This document shows, piece after piece, positions 18,458 to 27,304 of a stretch of 64,000 bases of DNA (position 1 is its first letter; each line of letters starts with the position of its first letter). The stretch is from Rhodococcus coprophilus NBRC 100603 (lineage in GTDB: Bacteria > Actinomycetota > Actinomycetes > Mycobacteriales > Mycobacteriaceae). A program made the translations under genes and the position numbers. The stretch is taken from NCBI RefSeq assembly GCF_001895045.1, contig NZ_BDAM01000008.1:186001-250000 (forward strand), given 5' to 3'. The notes under the pieces were generated by a model. That model was given only the letters and a program-made list of their open reading frames with translations. It was not told the origin of the DNA and ran no database searches.

Positions 18458-18764
18458 GGGGATTACAGCCTTCCGAGTACCTGTCGCCCCCCTCCGACAA
18501 CTTTAGACTGCTCCGGCCCCTCAGGGCGGTGACTCCGGGCGAGAGCATCGCGTTCTCACGGCGTCGTCGGAGCACGTGTTCCGTCGGTGTCCCAAGAACA
18601 CACCGAGTGGTATTCTTCGTCCGGCTCGGGTGCGAAGCAGGGGGTGAGCACCCGAGCCGTTTCGTGTTCCGGGCCGGTCGCCACGTCGGCGGGAGGGTGC
18701 CGGAACCCGGGACGGTCGGTCCGATACCATCGAGACGCTCGATGTGGTTACATTGTGCGCCCAC
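18458..18764. other. Intergenic region between ScbR-like gene and tRNA-Lys
   Basis: 307 bp without a credible gene. It holds the minus-strand promoter of the ScbR-like gene (TAAAGT is a plausible -10) and a plus-strand hairpin at 18622-18659 (stem CGGCTCGGGTGC, 14-nt loop) followed by TTTCGTGTT. A TATTCT box lies 5 nt before the hairpin. This could be a terminator, or a very short RNA, but nothing upstream on that strand needs terminating. Confidence 0.5.
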
Positions 18765-18840
18765 GCCCCTATAGCTCAGTTGGTAGAGCTACGGACTTTT
18801 AATCCGCAGGTCGTAGGTTCGAGCCCTACTGGGGGCACCA
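18765..18840 (+). tRNA. tRNA-Lys (UUU) with encoded CCA
   Basis: Cloverleaf beginning GCCCCTATAGCTCAG with acceptor partner TGGGGGC, anticodon loop CTTTTAA (anticodon TTT), T-arm GGTTCGAGCC, discriminator A and an encoded CCA at 18838-18840. Unlike the four tRNA genes before it, it is on the plus strand and has its CCA in the DNA. Confidence 0.96.
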
Positions 18841-18841
18841 T

Positions 18842-18882
18842 GCACGACCCGGCGTCCGGATTTCCCGGACGCCGGGTCGTGC
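18842..18882 (+). terminator. Terminator of tRNA-Lys
   Basis: A perfect 18-bp stem (arms 18842-18859 and 18865-18882, GCACGACCCGGCGTCCGG arm) with a five-base loop starts two bases after the encoded CCA and is followed by TGCTTTTC. This is a strong intrinsic terminator. Confidence 0.9.
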
Positions 18883-18940
18883 TGCTTTTCATGGGCACCG
18901 AGCCCGTAACGAATTTCGCGACAAATGGGATCAACGGGTC

Positions 18941-19366
18941 ATGAGACTTCGCGTGCTTGCTCTCGCACCCGCCCTGGTTCTGCTCGCCGCCTGCGGAGGT
19001 GGCGACGGCGGCACCGCCGGCGCGGGGTCCCAGGTCGACTGGAACTACCTCCGTTCCCACCACGCGAACACTCTCGCGAACACCTCTTGCCTGAGCGATG
19101 CGACGACGTCTGCCGTGGACTGCAACCGCGAGCGCCATGAAGGCCTCACCGCCCTGCGCATCGATGCCGAGCGGCTCCCTGAAAGCGCGTCGAGACGCGA
19201 CATGCTCGGCAGCATCGACCGCTGGCAGGAGAAGTACGCCGGTTACACCGGCGACGACTGCATGGGACCGTCCGGCACGCAAGGGGTCACGTGCGCGCTC
19301 GACGAGAGCCTTCTCAACATGACGATGGTGAACATCGAGTCCATCGCGAAGACGTCGGCGAACTGA
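18941..19366 (+). CDS. Small lipoprotein, function unknown
   Basis: Protein of 141 residues with a signal peptide ending in the lipobox LLAAC (C18), so it should be lipid-anchored on the outer face of the cytoplasmic membrane. The mature part is polar and has four further cysteines that could form two disulfides. I recognise no domain. The Shine-Dalgarno is weak. It ends 17 bp from a convergent membrane-protein gene and is not part of an obvious operon. Confidence 0.7.
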   Translation: MRLRVLALAPALVLLAACGGGDGGTAGAGSQVDWNYLRSHHANTLANTSCLSDATTSAVDCNRERHEGLTALRIDAERLPESASRRDMLGSIDRWQEKYAGYTGDDCMGPSGTQGVTCALDESLLNMTMVNIESIAKTSAN

Positions 19367-19382
19367 TTCTGCCCCGGGCCGT

Positions 19383-20027
19383 TCACCTGCCGGTTCGGTG
19401 GGAGCCCGGGGGCACGTCCTCCGGACCGGTACCCAACTCGTCGGCCGCCCGACGTCGCTCTCGCGCGCGCTGTTCCTCGAGTCGCTGCCGCTCGAGGTCC
19501 TCACGCACGTGGTGGAGGTCGCGGCCCCGCTTGCGGTAGCGGTCGACGGCGACGAAAAAAATCACGCACGCCAAGGCCCCGACGATCGCGCCCACCAATG
19601 ATGCGCCCCGGAAACCCGGTGCATCGACATCGAGGATGCGCTCACCGGCGTGTGCGGCGTTGCTGCCACCGAGCACGATGCTCAGGGTCATGAGGTTGGG
19701 CAGCGCGATGACCAGCGCCGCCACGGCGAGAAGGATTTGCAGAGCCCGGTGGTGCTTCCATCGTCGGACCTGCCAGATACAAGCGAACAGGACGAGCGGG
19801 ATCGCGGTGGAGAGAAGACCGAACGCGAGTCCCCACATAATGCCGCGGCCGAATCCACCCTCCGCGAGGCCGGCGATCCGTTGCGCCCACCATCTCGGGA
19901 CGAATGCGGCGAGCACGAAATACGCAATGACGAGCACGGCCAGCGTGGCGACGACGACGAGCGTCTTCTTCGCCCACGGGGGCAAGCCCTGCCGTGCCTC
20001 CCCCGACCGAGTACTTGCGTCCGACAT
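19383..20027 (-). CDS. Predicted membrane protein, function unknown
   Basis: Protein of 214 residues with four predicted membrane segments (starting near TLVVVATLAVLVIAYFVLAA, GIMWGLAFGLLSTAIPLVLF, ALQILLAVAALVIALP and ASLVGAIVGALACVIFFVAV) and a highly charged C-terminal helix rich in Arg and Glu (LERQRLEEQRARERRRA), probably a cytoplasmic coiled coil. GGAGGG lies upstream of the ATG at 20027. Similar small membrane proteins occur in many Mycobacteriales without an assigned role. Confidence 0.72.
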   Translation of the reverse strand: MSDASTRSGEARQGLPPWAKKTLVVVATLAVLVIAYFVLAAFVPRWWAQRIAGLAEGGFGRGIMWGLAFGLLSTAIPLVLFACIWQVRRWKHHRALQILLAVAALVIALPNLMTLSIVLGGSNAAHAGERILDVDAPGFRGASLVGAIVGALACVIFFVAVDRYRKRGRDLHHVREDLERQRLEEQRARERRRAADELGTGPEDVPPGSHRTGR

Positions 20028-20197
20028 CCTGCGGCCCTCCCTGGGTCCTCGATAGACGCGCATCAGCCTACGGATCAGCCGACTTGCCGGCCGTGAATTC
20101 GCTCCCCTGCGTTTCCATCCGGTGACACAGCGCTTCTTTGGATACGGTGAGTCCGCAAAAACGGATTGTCTCGGTTCGTTTCGTTTCGGGGAGGAAC

Positions 20198-20659
20198 ATG
20201 CGCAGCTTCGTGGACCTGGGCCTGTTTCTGGCCGCAGTAGCACTGGGCATCGGGGCGGTGCTGCCCGTCGTCGGAGGTGTGCCGCCGACGCAGATACCGT
20301 TGTCGGGACTGCGTGACGGGTTCGCGAGCGGCGATCTGTCGAGCGTCGCCTCCCCCGGGCTACCGCTGTACCAGTCTCTTGCGGTGCCGCTGGCTGTGTC
20401 GGCCGTCCTGTTGTTGCTCGCGGCATTGTTCGACTCGGTCGTCACCGGGTGGGTCGGAACGATTCTGGGACTCGTCACGGCCATGGCGTTCTGGGTCCAG
20501 ATCCTTTCTGCCCACGGCGAATACGTCCAGGAGAACCGCCGGACGGCGCTGACCAACCAGAACGGGACGGTGTTGTTGCTGAGCGGGATCCTGGTGGCCC
20601 TGCTGTGCTGTCTCGTCGCACTGCGCCGGCCACCGGGCGGCCGCAACACTTTCGACTGA
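20198..20659 (+). CDS. Predicted four-pass membrane protein, function unknown
   Basis: Protein of 153 residues with four hydrophobic helices and short loops. The start is the ATG after GGGGAGGAA at 20189-20197. A longer frame from 20138 lacks a comparable ribosome-binding site. The last helix contains a CC pair (LLCCLVAL). No family is recognised. It stands alone between a convergent gene and the DUF937 gene. Confidence 0.68.
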   Translation: MRSFVDLGLFLAAVALGIGAVLPVVGGVPPTQIPLSGLRDGFASGDLSSVASPGLPLYQSLAVPLAVSAVLLLLAALFDSVVTGWVGTILGLVTAMAFWVQILSAHGEYVQENRRTALTNQNGTVLLLSGILVALLCCLVALRRPPGGRNTFD

Positions 20660-20725
20660 CCGGCCGCCACGCGCACCGCCCGAGTCGTTAACCTCGGCCG
20701 CACAGGCGGCCGCGACGGGACGCCC

Positions 20726-21349
20726 ATGACCAGGCAGGTACTCATGGCAAGTCTCGACGAACTCCTCTCCCGGATCCCCATCGACAGCGTGGCCGAACGT
20801 CTCGGCGTCGACAGGCAGACCGCGGACACCGCGGTCCGGGCTGCGCTCCCCACCCTCGTCGGCGGGTTGGGCGCCAATGCCCGAAATCCGGAGGGAGCGG
20901 CCTCACTGATGTCGGCGCTCGACGAGCATTCCCGTTCGGGCCTGCTCGACGGCGTAGTGAACGTGGACAAGGTCGACACCGATGACGGCGGAAGAATTGT
21001 CTCCAACGTGTTCGGAGAGAAGAAGGACCAGGTCATCAGCACCCTGGGGACGGTGAACGGCTCCGGCGGGAGCACGCTCGTCGCCGATCTGCTCCCGATC
21101 CTCGCGCCGATCGTGCTGTCGTACCTGGCCGAACAGATAAAGGGCGCCGGCGCATCCGCCTCAGGAGGCGAACCTCGCGAGGGGGGCGCGCTCGGCGACC
21201 TTCTCGGCGGTCTGCTCGAGGGAGCATCCGGCCGCTCGGGCGGCGGCGGGGGCGGTATCGGCGACATCCTCGGCAGTGTTCTGGGCGGCAGTTCGGGCGG
21301 CGGACTCGGCGGTCTTCTCGGGGGTCTTCTCGGGGGCGGCAAGCGCTGA
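20726..21349 (+). CDS. DUF937 family protein
   Basis: Protein of up to 207 residues. The N-terminal 120 residues (LDELLSRIPIDSVAERLGVDRQTADTAVRAALPTLVGGL as the opening block) are a DUF937 domain, predicted to be helical. The C-terminal third is almost entirely Gly, Leu and Ser repeats (LGGLLGGLLGGGKR end), a low-complexity tail seen in this family. A start at 20744, giving MASLDELL, fits homologues slightly better and has AGGCAGG upstream. The function is unknown; the tail may drive self-association. Confidence 0.78.
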   Translation: MTRQVLMASLDELLSRIPIDSVAERLGVDRQTADTAVRAALPTLVGGLGANARNPEGAASLMSALDEHSRSGLLDGVVNVDKVDTDDGGRIVSNVFGEKKDQVISTLGTVNGSGGSTLVADLLPILAPIVLSYLAEQIKGAGASASGGEPREGGALGDLLGGLLEGASGRSGGGGGGIGDILGSVLGGSSGGGLGGLLGGLLGGGKR

Positions 21350-21559
21350 GGGCTCGCAGACGCGGACGTCGCCGGCACTCACGTCCGACGACATGCCCGG
21401 CTCGGCCTGTACGGTGACCGGCGGACGATTGTGATCGGCGACACCGATCGGCCCTGATCACGACAGGGCGTTGTACCGCACGACAGGCCGGTACGACATT
21501 TACCTACGGATCCGTAGGCTGACAGAGATCATGTGAAACCACAGGGAGGGTACGAAGGT

Positions 21560-22513
21560 ATGACGCGAGTCCTGACACAGCTGGAGTTGCTGCGAGAGCT
21601 GGAGCCCGTGGCCGAAGCGAACGTCAACCGGCATCTCTCGATGGCGAAGGACTGGCATCCCCACGACTACGTCCCGTGGGACGAAGGACGCAACTTCGCC
21701 GCGATGGGCGGAGTCGACTGGGAACCCGAACAGTCGCAGCTCGGTGAGGTGGCCAAGGCCGCGATGATCACCAATCTGCTCACCGAGGACAACCTGCCCT
21801 CCTACCACCGCGAGATCGCCGAGGCGTTCAGCCGGGACGGCGCGTGGGGCACCTGGGTGGGTCGCTGGACTGCCGAGGAGAACCGCCACGGCATCGTCAT
21901 GCGCGACTATCTCGTCGTCACCCGGGGCGTCGACCCCGTCGCACTCGAGAACGCACGCATGGAGCACATGACGAACGGCTTCGGTTCTCCCAACGAGACG
22001 GGCATGCTGCACTCGGTCGCGTACGTGACCTTCCAGGAGCTCGCCACACGCGTGTCGCATCGCAACACGGGTATCGCGTGCAACGATTCCGTCGCCGACA
22101 AGATGCTGCAACGCATCGCAGCCGACGAGAACCTGCACATGATCTTCTATCGCAACATCTGCGACGCCGCGCTGGACGTCGCTCCCCAGCAGACCCTGGA
22201 AGCGATCGTCGAGGTTCTCCGCACCTTCCAGATGCCCGGAGCGGGAATGCCCAATTTCCGCCGCAACGGTGTGCTCATGGCGAAGCACGGCATCTACGAC
22301 CTGCGTCAGCACCTCGACGACGTGGTCATGCCGGTGCTGCGCAAGTGGCGGATCTTCGAACGCGATTTCGGCACCGGCGGCGCCCAGGCCCTCGACCAGC
22401 TGGGGACGCACCTCGAAGAACTCGAGCGTCAGGCCGTGAAGTTCGAGGAGATGCGCGACCGGTCGCTCGCGCGCGAGGCAGCCAAGCTCGAGCGCGCAGG
22501 CGCCCTGTCCTGA
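21560..22513 (+). CDS. desA1: Acyl-ACP desaturase, DesA1-like
   Basis: Soluble diiron fatty-acyl-ACP desaturase of 317 residues, close to mycobacterial DesA1. The diiron ligands are all visible: E76, E107 and H110 (EENRH), E160, E190 and H193 (DENLH). Blocks such as NRHLSMAKDW, TEDNLPSYHRE and GRWTAEENRH match DesA1 (Rv0824c) almost directly. It introduces a double bond into long acyl chains, in mycobacteria for mycolic acid precursors. GGGAGGG and GAAGG precede the ATG. The next gene is dus, as in mycobacteria. Confidence 0.9.
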   Translation: MTRVLTQLELLRELEPVAEANVNRHLSMAKDWHPHDYVPWDEGRNFAAMGGVDWEPEQSQLGEVAKAAMITNLLTEDNLPSYHREIAEAFSRDGAWGTWVGRWTAEENRHGIVMRDYLVVTRGVDPVALENARMEHMTNGFGSPNETGMLHSVAYVTFQELATRVSHRNTGIACNDSVADKMLQRIAADENLHMIFYRNICDAALDVAPQQTLEAIVEVLRTFQMPGAGMPNFRRNGVLMAKHGIYDLRQHLDDVVMPVLRKWRIFERDFGTGGAQALDQLGTHLEELERQAVKFEEMRDRSLAREAAKLERAGALS

Positions 22514-22674
22514 GTCCCGGCGCCCGGTAGGTCCCTGCGGATTCGGGGCCTACGTCGGCAAACGGTTATCCTGTGCCCGGTGCCCCTGTCGGTACCGGGC
22601 ACAGCCGTCTTCCCGGTGAGATACCACGGGAGACCGCAATTTCACTGAAACACAACTCTTTCCAGAGGTTCCTT

Positions 22675-23817
22675 ATGTCACCCCTTCGCATCGGCTCGCT
22701 CGAACTGAACAGCCCGGTCGTGCTGGCGCCGATGGCAGGCGTGACGAACGTCGCATTTCGCACACTCTGCCGTGAACTCGAACTCGAACGCGCCGGAAGC
22801 ACCTCCGGGCTCTACGTGTGCGAGATGGTCACTGCACGCGCACTGGTCGAGCGGCATCCGGTCACCATGCACATGACGACGTTCGGTCCCACGGAAACAC
22901 CCCGTTCCCTGCAGCTGTATACCGTCGATCCCGACACCACGTATGCGGCGGCGAAGATGATCGTCGACGAGAACATGGCCGACCACATCGACATGAACTT
23001 CGGCTGCCCGGTGCCCAAGGTCACCCGGAAGGGTGGCGGGTCGGCTCTCCCCTACAAGCGTCGCCTCTTCGGGCAGATCGTCGCCGCAGCGGTCCGGGCC
23101 ACCGAGGGAACCGACATCCCGGTGACGGTCAAGTTCCGGGTCGGCATCGACGACGAGCACCACACCCACCTGGACGCGGGCCGGATCGCTGCAGAAGAGG
23201 GCGCGGCCGCCGTGGCCCTGCATGCCCGGACCGCCGCGCAGCGCTACTCGGGCAACGCCGACTGGAACGAGATCGCCCGGCTCAAGGAACACGTCACCAC
23301 TGTCCCGGTGCTCGGCAACGGAGACATCTTCGACGCCGGCGACGCGGAGAAGATGATGACGCAGACCGGTTGCGACGGTGTCGTAGTCGGGCGCGGCTGC
23401 CTCGGCCGGCCGTGGTTGTTCGCAGAACTCAGTGCCGCGCTCAACGGGCGGGAGATTCCCACTCCCCCTTCCCTGGGAGAAGTGACGCAGATCATGCGCC
23501 GCCACGCAGAGCTTCTTGCCGACCATCACGGCGAAGATCGCGGCACACGCGAACTCCGCAAGCACATCGCGTGGTACCTGCGCGGCTTCCCCGCCGGATC
23601 CGAAGTTCGCAGCGGTCTCGCGCGAGTGTCCTCGCTCGCCGAACTCGACGATCTTCTCGGAAAACTCGACGCCGACGTGCCTTTTCCAGCTGACGCGGAA
23701 GGCCCCCGTGGGCGCCAGGGTTCGCCGAGCACCGTCGCTCTGCCCGAAGGGTGGCTCGACGATCCGGAGGACACCTGCGTCCCGGTAGGTGCCGACATCA
23801 TGCACTCGGGCGGGTAA
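22675..23817 (+). CDS. dus: tRNA-dihydrouridine synthase (DusB-like)
   Basis: FMN-dependent enzyme of 380 residues that reduces specific uridines in the tRNA D-loop with NADPH. The N-terminal barrel starts LNSPVVLAPMAGVTN, the catalytic cysteine is in NFGCPVPKV, and KFRVGIDDEH and GNGDIFDAGDAEKMM match the family. The start at 22675 follows AGAGG. A longer frame from 22573 would begin at a predicted -10 (TATCCT 22567-22572) and is less likely. The leader between that box and the ATG contains a hairpin (CTGTGCCCGGT/ACCGGGCACAG, 22571-22604). Confidence 0.9.
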   Translation: MSPLRIGSLELNSPVVLAPMAGVTNVAFRTLCRELELERAGSTSGLYVCEMVTARALVERHPVTMHMTTFGPTETPRSLQLYTVDPDTTYAAAKMIVDENMADHIDMNFGCPVPKVTRKGGGSALPYKRRLFGQIVAAAVRATEGTDIPVTVKFRVGIDDEHHTHLDAGRIAAEEGAAAVALHARTAAQRYSGNADWNEIARLKEHVTTVPVLGNGDIFDAGDAEKMMTQTGCDGVVVGRGCLGRPWLFAELSAALNGREIPTPPSLGEVTQIMRRHAELLADHHGEDRGTRELRKHIAWYLRGFPAGSEVRSGLARVSSLAELDDLLGKLDADVPFPADAEGPRGRQGSPSTVALPEGWLDDPEDTCVPVGADIMHSGG

Positions 23818-23906
23818 TACTCCTTACCCTTCCCACCGTCGGCGCCTCCACATAGTGGAGCCGCCACCGGCCGCGTGTACCGCTTCGGTAACAGACGGTC
23901 AGTATC

Positions 23907-26441
23907 ATGACGGGATCATTGCGCTCCGCCCGTTCGCGGGCGGGGCGCGCGAATGCGGTCGACCCGCGGAGAGGCAAGGCACCGGTGGACGAAGGGCACG
24001 ACTCGGGCCTGCCCGACAATCGCGCTCCCTGGGAACGTCCTATCGCAGATCCGTCCAGCCGGGAAGTTCCGATCTACCGAGAGGCTCCACCGGCTCATCG
24101 AGAGATTCCGGGCGACCGGCGCCCCCGTAGCCGATCCCGTCACTCGGACGCCCCTGCCGCCGACCCGCGCCCCGCACATTCGGACGATGGGTATTCCGGC
24201 GGTGCCCACTCCGCGGAAGCCCGTTCCGAGCGCGACCACGGCGGAGGACGCCGCGCCGATTCCGGCCGCAATCGCCGTGCCGCCGCCGACGGCGACCCCG
24301 ATCGGCTCACCGTTGCGGACCTCGTGGACAAGGTGTCCCGCCGGGACGGTCCGCCTCCCCCCGAACCGCCGGTCACAGCGTCGTCGTCGCTGCCACCCGC
24401 GCATCCCCGTGTCCCGTCGGCCCGCCCGGTGTCTCCACCGACTCCACCGACTCCACCGCCGCCTCCACCGCCGCCCGTGGGACGGCCGGTACCCCCGTCT
24501 CTCCCGTCTGTGCCCCCGGCGGTAACGCCGCCCGCAATGCAGCCGCCCGCAATGCAGCCGCCCGCGGTATCCCCGTCTCTTCCGCCCGCGCCCCCCGCGG
24601 TGCCCCCGCGCGCAGTGCCGCCTGTGCCGCCTGCGCCCCCTGCTCCGGCACGGAGTCCACAACCGACACCACAGCGACCGCCTGCCGTTCCCGTTCGTCC
24701 CGCGGGAGCGCCACCCGGCCCTCCCGCACCGCGGAGAGCCCCGCGCCCCCCGGTCGCGGACAATCCCACCGAGCTCATCGAGCCGGTCGATGACGAATTC
24801 GAAACCGACCTGCCGGACGCCGAAGACATTTACGAGGAGCCCGCCGATCTCCGGGACGGCCGTACGCAGGCCGCACCTCGGGCCGTCGGCACCGACGGGC
24901 TGACCCGGCTCGAATCGAGCAAGAGACGGAAGAACCGGAAACTGCGGGCCGCGGCCCGGACGGCCGTCGCCGCCTTCTCGGTGCTCGCCCTCGTCGGCAC
25001 CGGATCGGTGTGGGGTTACGTGAAGTCGACCGAAGCGGGTTTCTCGCAGATTGCCGCGCTCGACACCGAGTCTTCCGACATCGTCGACGCGGCCGGGCAG
25101 ACGGGTGACGAGACCTACCTGATCGTCGGAACGGACACGCGCGCGGGAGCAAGCGGGGCGGTCGGTGCCGGAACCACCGCAGATGCGGAGGGCGCCCGCG
25201 CCGACACCGTGATCCTCGTCAACATCCCCGCAGACCGCAGCCGTGTGGTCGCGGTGTCGTTCCCCCGCGACCTCGATGTGGAGCGACCGGTGTGCCGCGG
25301 CTGGGACAGCTCGACCGGCGACTACAGCTCGGACACCTACCCCGCGGCGGAGGGCGACAAGCTCAACGCCACGTATGCACTCGGCGGCCCGAAGTGCCTG
25401 GTGAAGGTGATCCAGAAGATGTCCGGTCTGAAGATCGGGCATTTCGTCGGCATCGACTTCGCCGGGTTCGAAGCAATGGTCGACAAGGTGGGCGGTGTGG
25501 AGGTGTGCACGCCGACGCCCCTCGAGGACGGTGAGCTGGGCACCATTCTGGACTCGCCCGGCAAGCACACCCTGAGCGGGAACAAGGCACTCGACTACGT
25601 CCGAGCCCGCTACGTGTTCACCGAGGGCAACGGCGACTACGGCCGGATCACCCGGCAGCAGAAGTTCCTGTCGTCCCTGCTGCGCTCCGCCTTGTCGAAC
25701 AAGGTTCTGCTCGATCCGGGCAAGCTCAACGGCTTCATCGGCGCCTTCACCAGCGCCACATTCGTCGAGAACGTCAACACCGAGTCGCTGGTCAAGCTCG
25801 GTCGCTCCCTCCAGAACGTCGACGCGGGGGCCGTCACCTTCCTGACGGTGCCGACGGCGGGCACGAACGACTGGGGCAACGAGATCCCCCGGCTCGACGA
25901 CATCGAATCGATCTTCACCGCCATCATCGACGACCTTCCGCTCCCCGGCGAGAAGCGCGAGGAGCCCCAGGACGACGCCGCTCCCGTAGCCCCTGAACCG
26001 ATACCGGTCGCGCCGGGACAGACGGCTGTCGACCCGGGCACTGTGAGCGTGCAGGTCTCCAACGCGTCCGGCGAGTCGGGTCTGGCAGCACGGATCGCCG
26101 AAACTGTCGGAGCATACGGCTTCCCCGTCTACTCGGTGGGGAACTACACCAGCACCAGCACCAAGACGGTGATCCGATTCACGCCCGGTCAGGAGACCGA
26201 AGCCATGACGGTCGCCTCCTCTTTCCCGGACGCGGTGCTGCAGGAGGCTCCGCCGTCCGCACAGCTCGGCTCTCTCGTCGAGATCGTGCTCGGCACCAGC
26301 TTCGACGGCACCGTCGTCGCACCCACCCCCGCAGGAACCGAACTCGAGCCGGTGGCGATCGAAGCGTCGTCGAGCAAGGATGCCATCGAGCTGCCCTCCG
26401 ACCTTTACATCACCAATGCCGGTGACGACCTGTGTAGCTGA
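23907..26441 (+). CDS. cpsA: LytR-CpsA-Psr (LCP) ligase with long proline-rich N-terminus
   Basis: Membrane-anchored phosphotransferase of 844 residues, related to mycobacterial CpsA-type LCP proteins (Rv0822c occupies the same position) that attach arabinogalactan to peptidoglycan. Residues 1-345 are cytoplasmic and disordered: first Arg/Asp-rich, then 150-290 mostly Pro/Ala with runs of eight prolines and a repeated PPAMQ unit. A single membrane helix lies near 350-372. The LCP domain begins YLIVGTDTRAG (405) with Arg/Asp motifs AEGARADTVILVN, SFPRDL and YVRARYVFTEGNGDYGRITRQ. A LytR_C domain follows at about 711-800. It precedes phoU without sharing its promoter. Confidence 0.9.
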   Translation: MTGSLRSARSRAGRANAVDPRRGKAPVDEGHDSGLPDNRAPWERPIADPSSREVPIYREAPPAHREIPGDRRPRSRSRHSDAPAADPRPAHSDDGYSGGAHSAEARSERDHGGGRRADSGRNRRAAADGDPDRLTVADLVDKVSRRDGPPPPEPPVTASSSLPPAHPRVPSARPVSPPTPPTPPPPPPPPVGRPVPPSLPSVPPAVTPPAMQPPAMQPPAVSPSLPPAPPAVPPRAVPPVPPAPPAPARSPQPTPQRPPAVPVRPAGAPPGPPAPRRAPRPPVADNPTELIEPVDDEFETDLPDAEDIYEEPADLRDGRTQAAPRAVGTDGLTRLESSKRRKNRKLRAAARTAVAAFSVLALVGTGSVWGYVKSTEAGFSQIAALDTESSDIVDAAGQTGDETYLIVGTDTRAGASGAVGAGTTADAEGARADTVILVNIPADRSRVVAVSFPRDLDVERPVCRGWDSSTGDYSSDTYPAAEGDKLNATYALGGPKCLVKVIQKMSGLKIGHFVGIDFAGFEAMVDKVGGVEVCTPTPLEDGELGTILDSPGKHTLSGNKALDYVRARYVFTEGNGDYGRITRQQKFLSSLLRSALSNKVLLDPGKLNGFIGAFTSATFVENVNTESLVKLGRSLQNVDAGAVTFLTVPTAGTNDWGNEIPRLDDIESIFTAIIDDLPLPGEKREEPQDDAAPVAPEPIPVAPGQTAVDPGTVSVQVSNASGESGLAARIAETVGAYGFPVYSVGNYTSTSTKTVIRFTPGQETEAMTVASSFPDAVLQEAPPSAQLGSLVEIVLGTSFDGTVVAPTPAGTELEPVAIEASSSKDAIELPSDLYITNAGDDLCS

Positions 26442-26460
26442 GGGCTTCCCGCATCCGCCA

Positions 26461-26515
26461 GTTCACCCCCGGTTCACCCGATGCTCGTGACCTGTACTTT
26501 TCCGCACCGTAGGCT
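26461..26515 (+). promoter_or_regulatory. PHO-box array and leaderless promoter of phoU
   Basis: Three tandem 11-bp units, GTTCACCCCCG, GTTCACCCGAT and GCTCGTGACCT (26461-26493), match the direct-repeat PHO box bound by PhoP/RegX3-type response regulators. Sixteen bases later is the -10 TAGGCT (26510-26515), and the ATG follows 8 nt after it, so the transcript is probably leaderless. The third unit covers the -35 position, as expected for activation under phosphate limitation. Confidence 0.85.
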
Positions 26516-26523
26516 TTGCCGTT

Positions 26524-27231
26524 ATGCGCGTCGTCTACAACGTACAAATGAGCGAACTCGGTGACCTTCTCGGAGAGATGGCCGGGCTCGCCGGACTTGC
26601 AATGGAGCGGTCCACCCAAGCTCTCCTCACCGCCGATCTCGGCCTCGCCGAGCAGGTGATCGAAGAGCACGACAAGATCACCGACCTCGCGGTGGTCTGC
26701 GAGGAGAAGGCGTTCCAGCTCCTCGCCCTCCAGGGGCCGGTGGCGGGTGACCTGCGAGCAGTGGTGAGCGGCATCCAGATCGTCGCCGATATCGATCGTA
26801 TGGGTGCTCTCGCCCTGCACATCGCGAAGGCGACCCGTCGCCGGCATCCCAACCACGTCCTTCCGGACGAGGTCAAGGGATACTTCGCCGAGATGGGCCG
26901 CATCGCCGTCGCCCTCGGCGGAGCAACACGGGAGATCCTCGAAACCCGCGACCCCGAGCGCGCGGCGCGTCTGCACCACGAGGACGAAGCGATGGACGAT
27001 CTGCATCGCCACCTCTTCAAGGTGCTCATGAATCCGGAATGGAAGCACGGCGTCGCAGCGGCCGTCGACGTCACGCTGCTGGGCCGCTTCTACGAGCGGT
27101 TCGCAGACCACGCGGTCGAGGTGGGACGCCGAGTCATCTTCCTGGTCACCGGAAAGCTCCCCACCGAAGAAGAGATCCGCGCACTCGGCACCAAGGTCGA
27201 CAAGCTGACGGTGTACCCGACCGAATCCTGA
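26524..27231 (+). CDS. phoU: Phosphate transport regulator PhoU (PhoY2-like)
   Basis: All-helical PhoU protein of 235 residues with two tandem three-helix repeats, each with the E/DxxxD metal-binding pattern ([31 protein letters not shown]). It links the Pst transporter to the SenX3/PhoR-type sensor kinase and keeps the phosphate regulon off when phosphate is ample. There is no ribosome-binding site; the -10 and PHO boxes just upstream indicate a phosphate-controlled leaderless message. It faces pstB across a shared terminator, the arrangement of phoY2 and Rv0820 in M. tuberculosis. Confidence 0.93.
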   Translation: MRVVYNVQMSELGDLLGEMAGLAGLAMERSTQALLTADLGLAEQVIEEHDKITDLAVVCEEKAFQLLALQGPVAGDLRAVVSGIQIVADIDRMGALALHIAKATRRRHPNHVLPDEVKGYFAEMGRIAVALGGATREILETRDPERAARLHHEDEAMDDLHRHLFKVLMNPEWKHGVAAAVDVTLLGRFYERFADHAVEVGRRVIFLVTGKLPTEEEIRALGTKVDKLTVYPTES

Positions 27232-27249
27232 TCATCATCCGAACAAGGC

Positions 27250-27282
27250 GAAGCCCCGGCCGGGATTTCCGGCCGGGGCTTC
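27250..27282. terminator. Bidirectional terminator between phoU and pstB
   Basis: A perfect 14-bp GC-rich stem (GAAGCCCCGGCCGG arm) with loop GATTT lies in the 73-bp gap between the convergent phoU and pst operons and can terminate both. Confidence 0.9.
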
Positions 27283-27304
27283 CGTACATCACATGCTGGT
27301 CGGC

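Noticed and set aside
18622-18659. Small RNA between the ScbR-like gene and tRNA-Lys
   Set aside because: Only a hairpin with a short T-run and a weak -10; too little evidence to call an RNA gene.
24420-24620. Short tandem repeats (CTCCACCGA, CCGCCCGCAATGCAG) as a CRISPR array
   Set aside because: They are in-frame codon repeats in the proline-rich part of the LCP gene, without spacers; no cas genes in the window.
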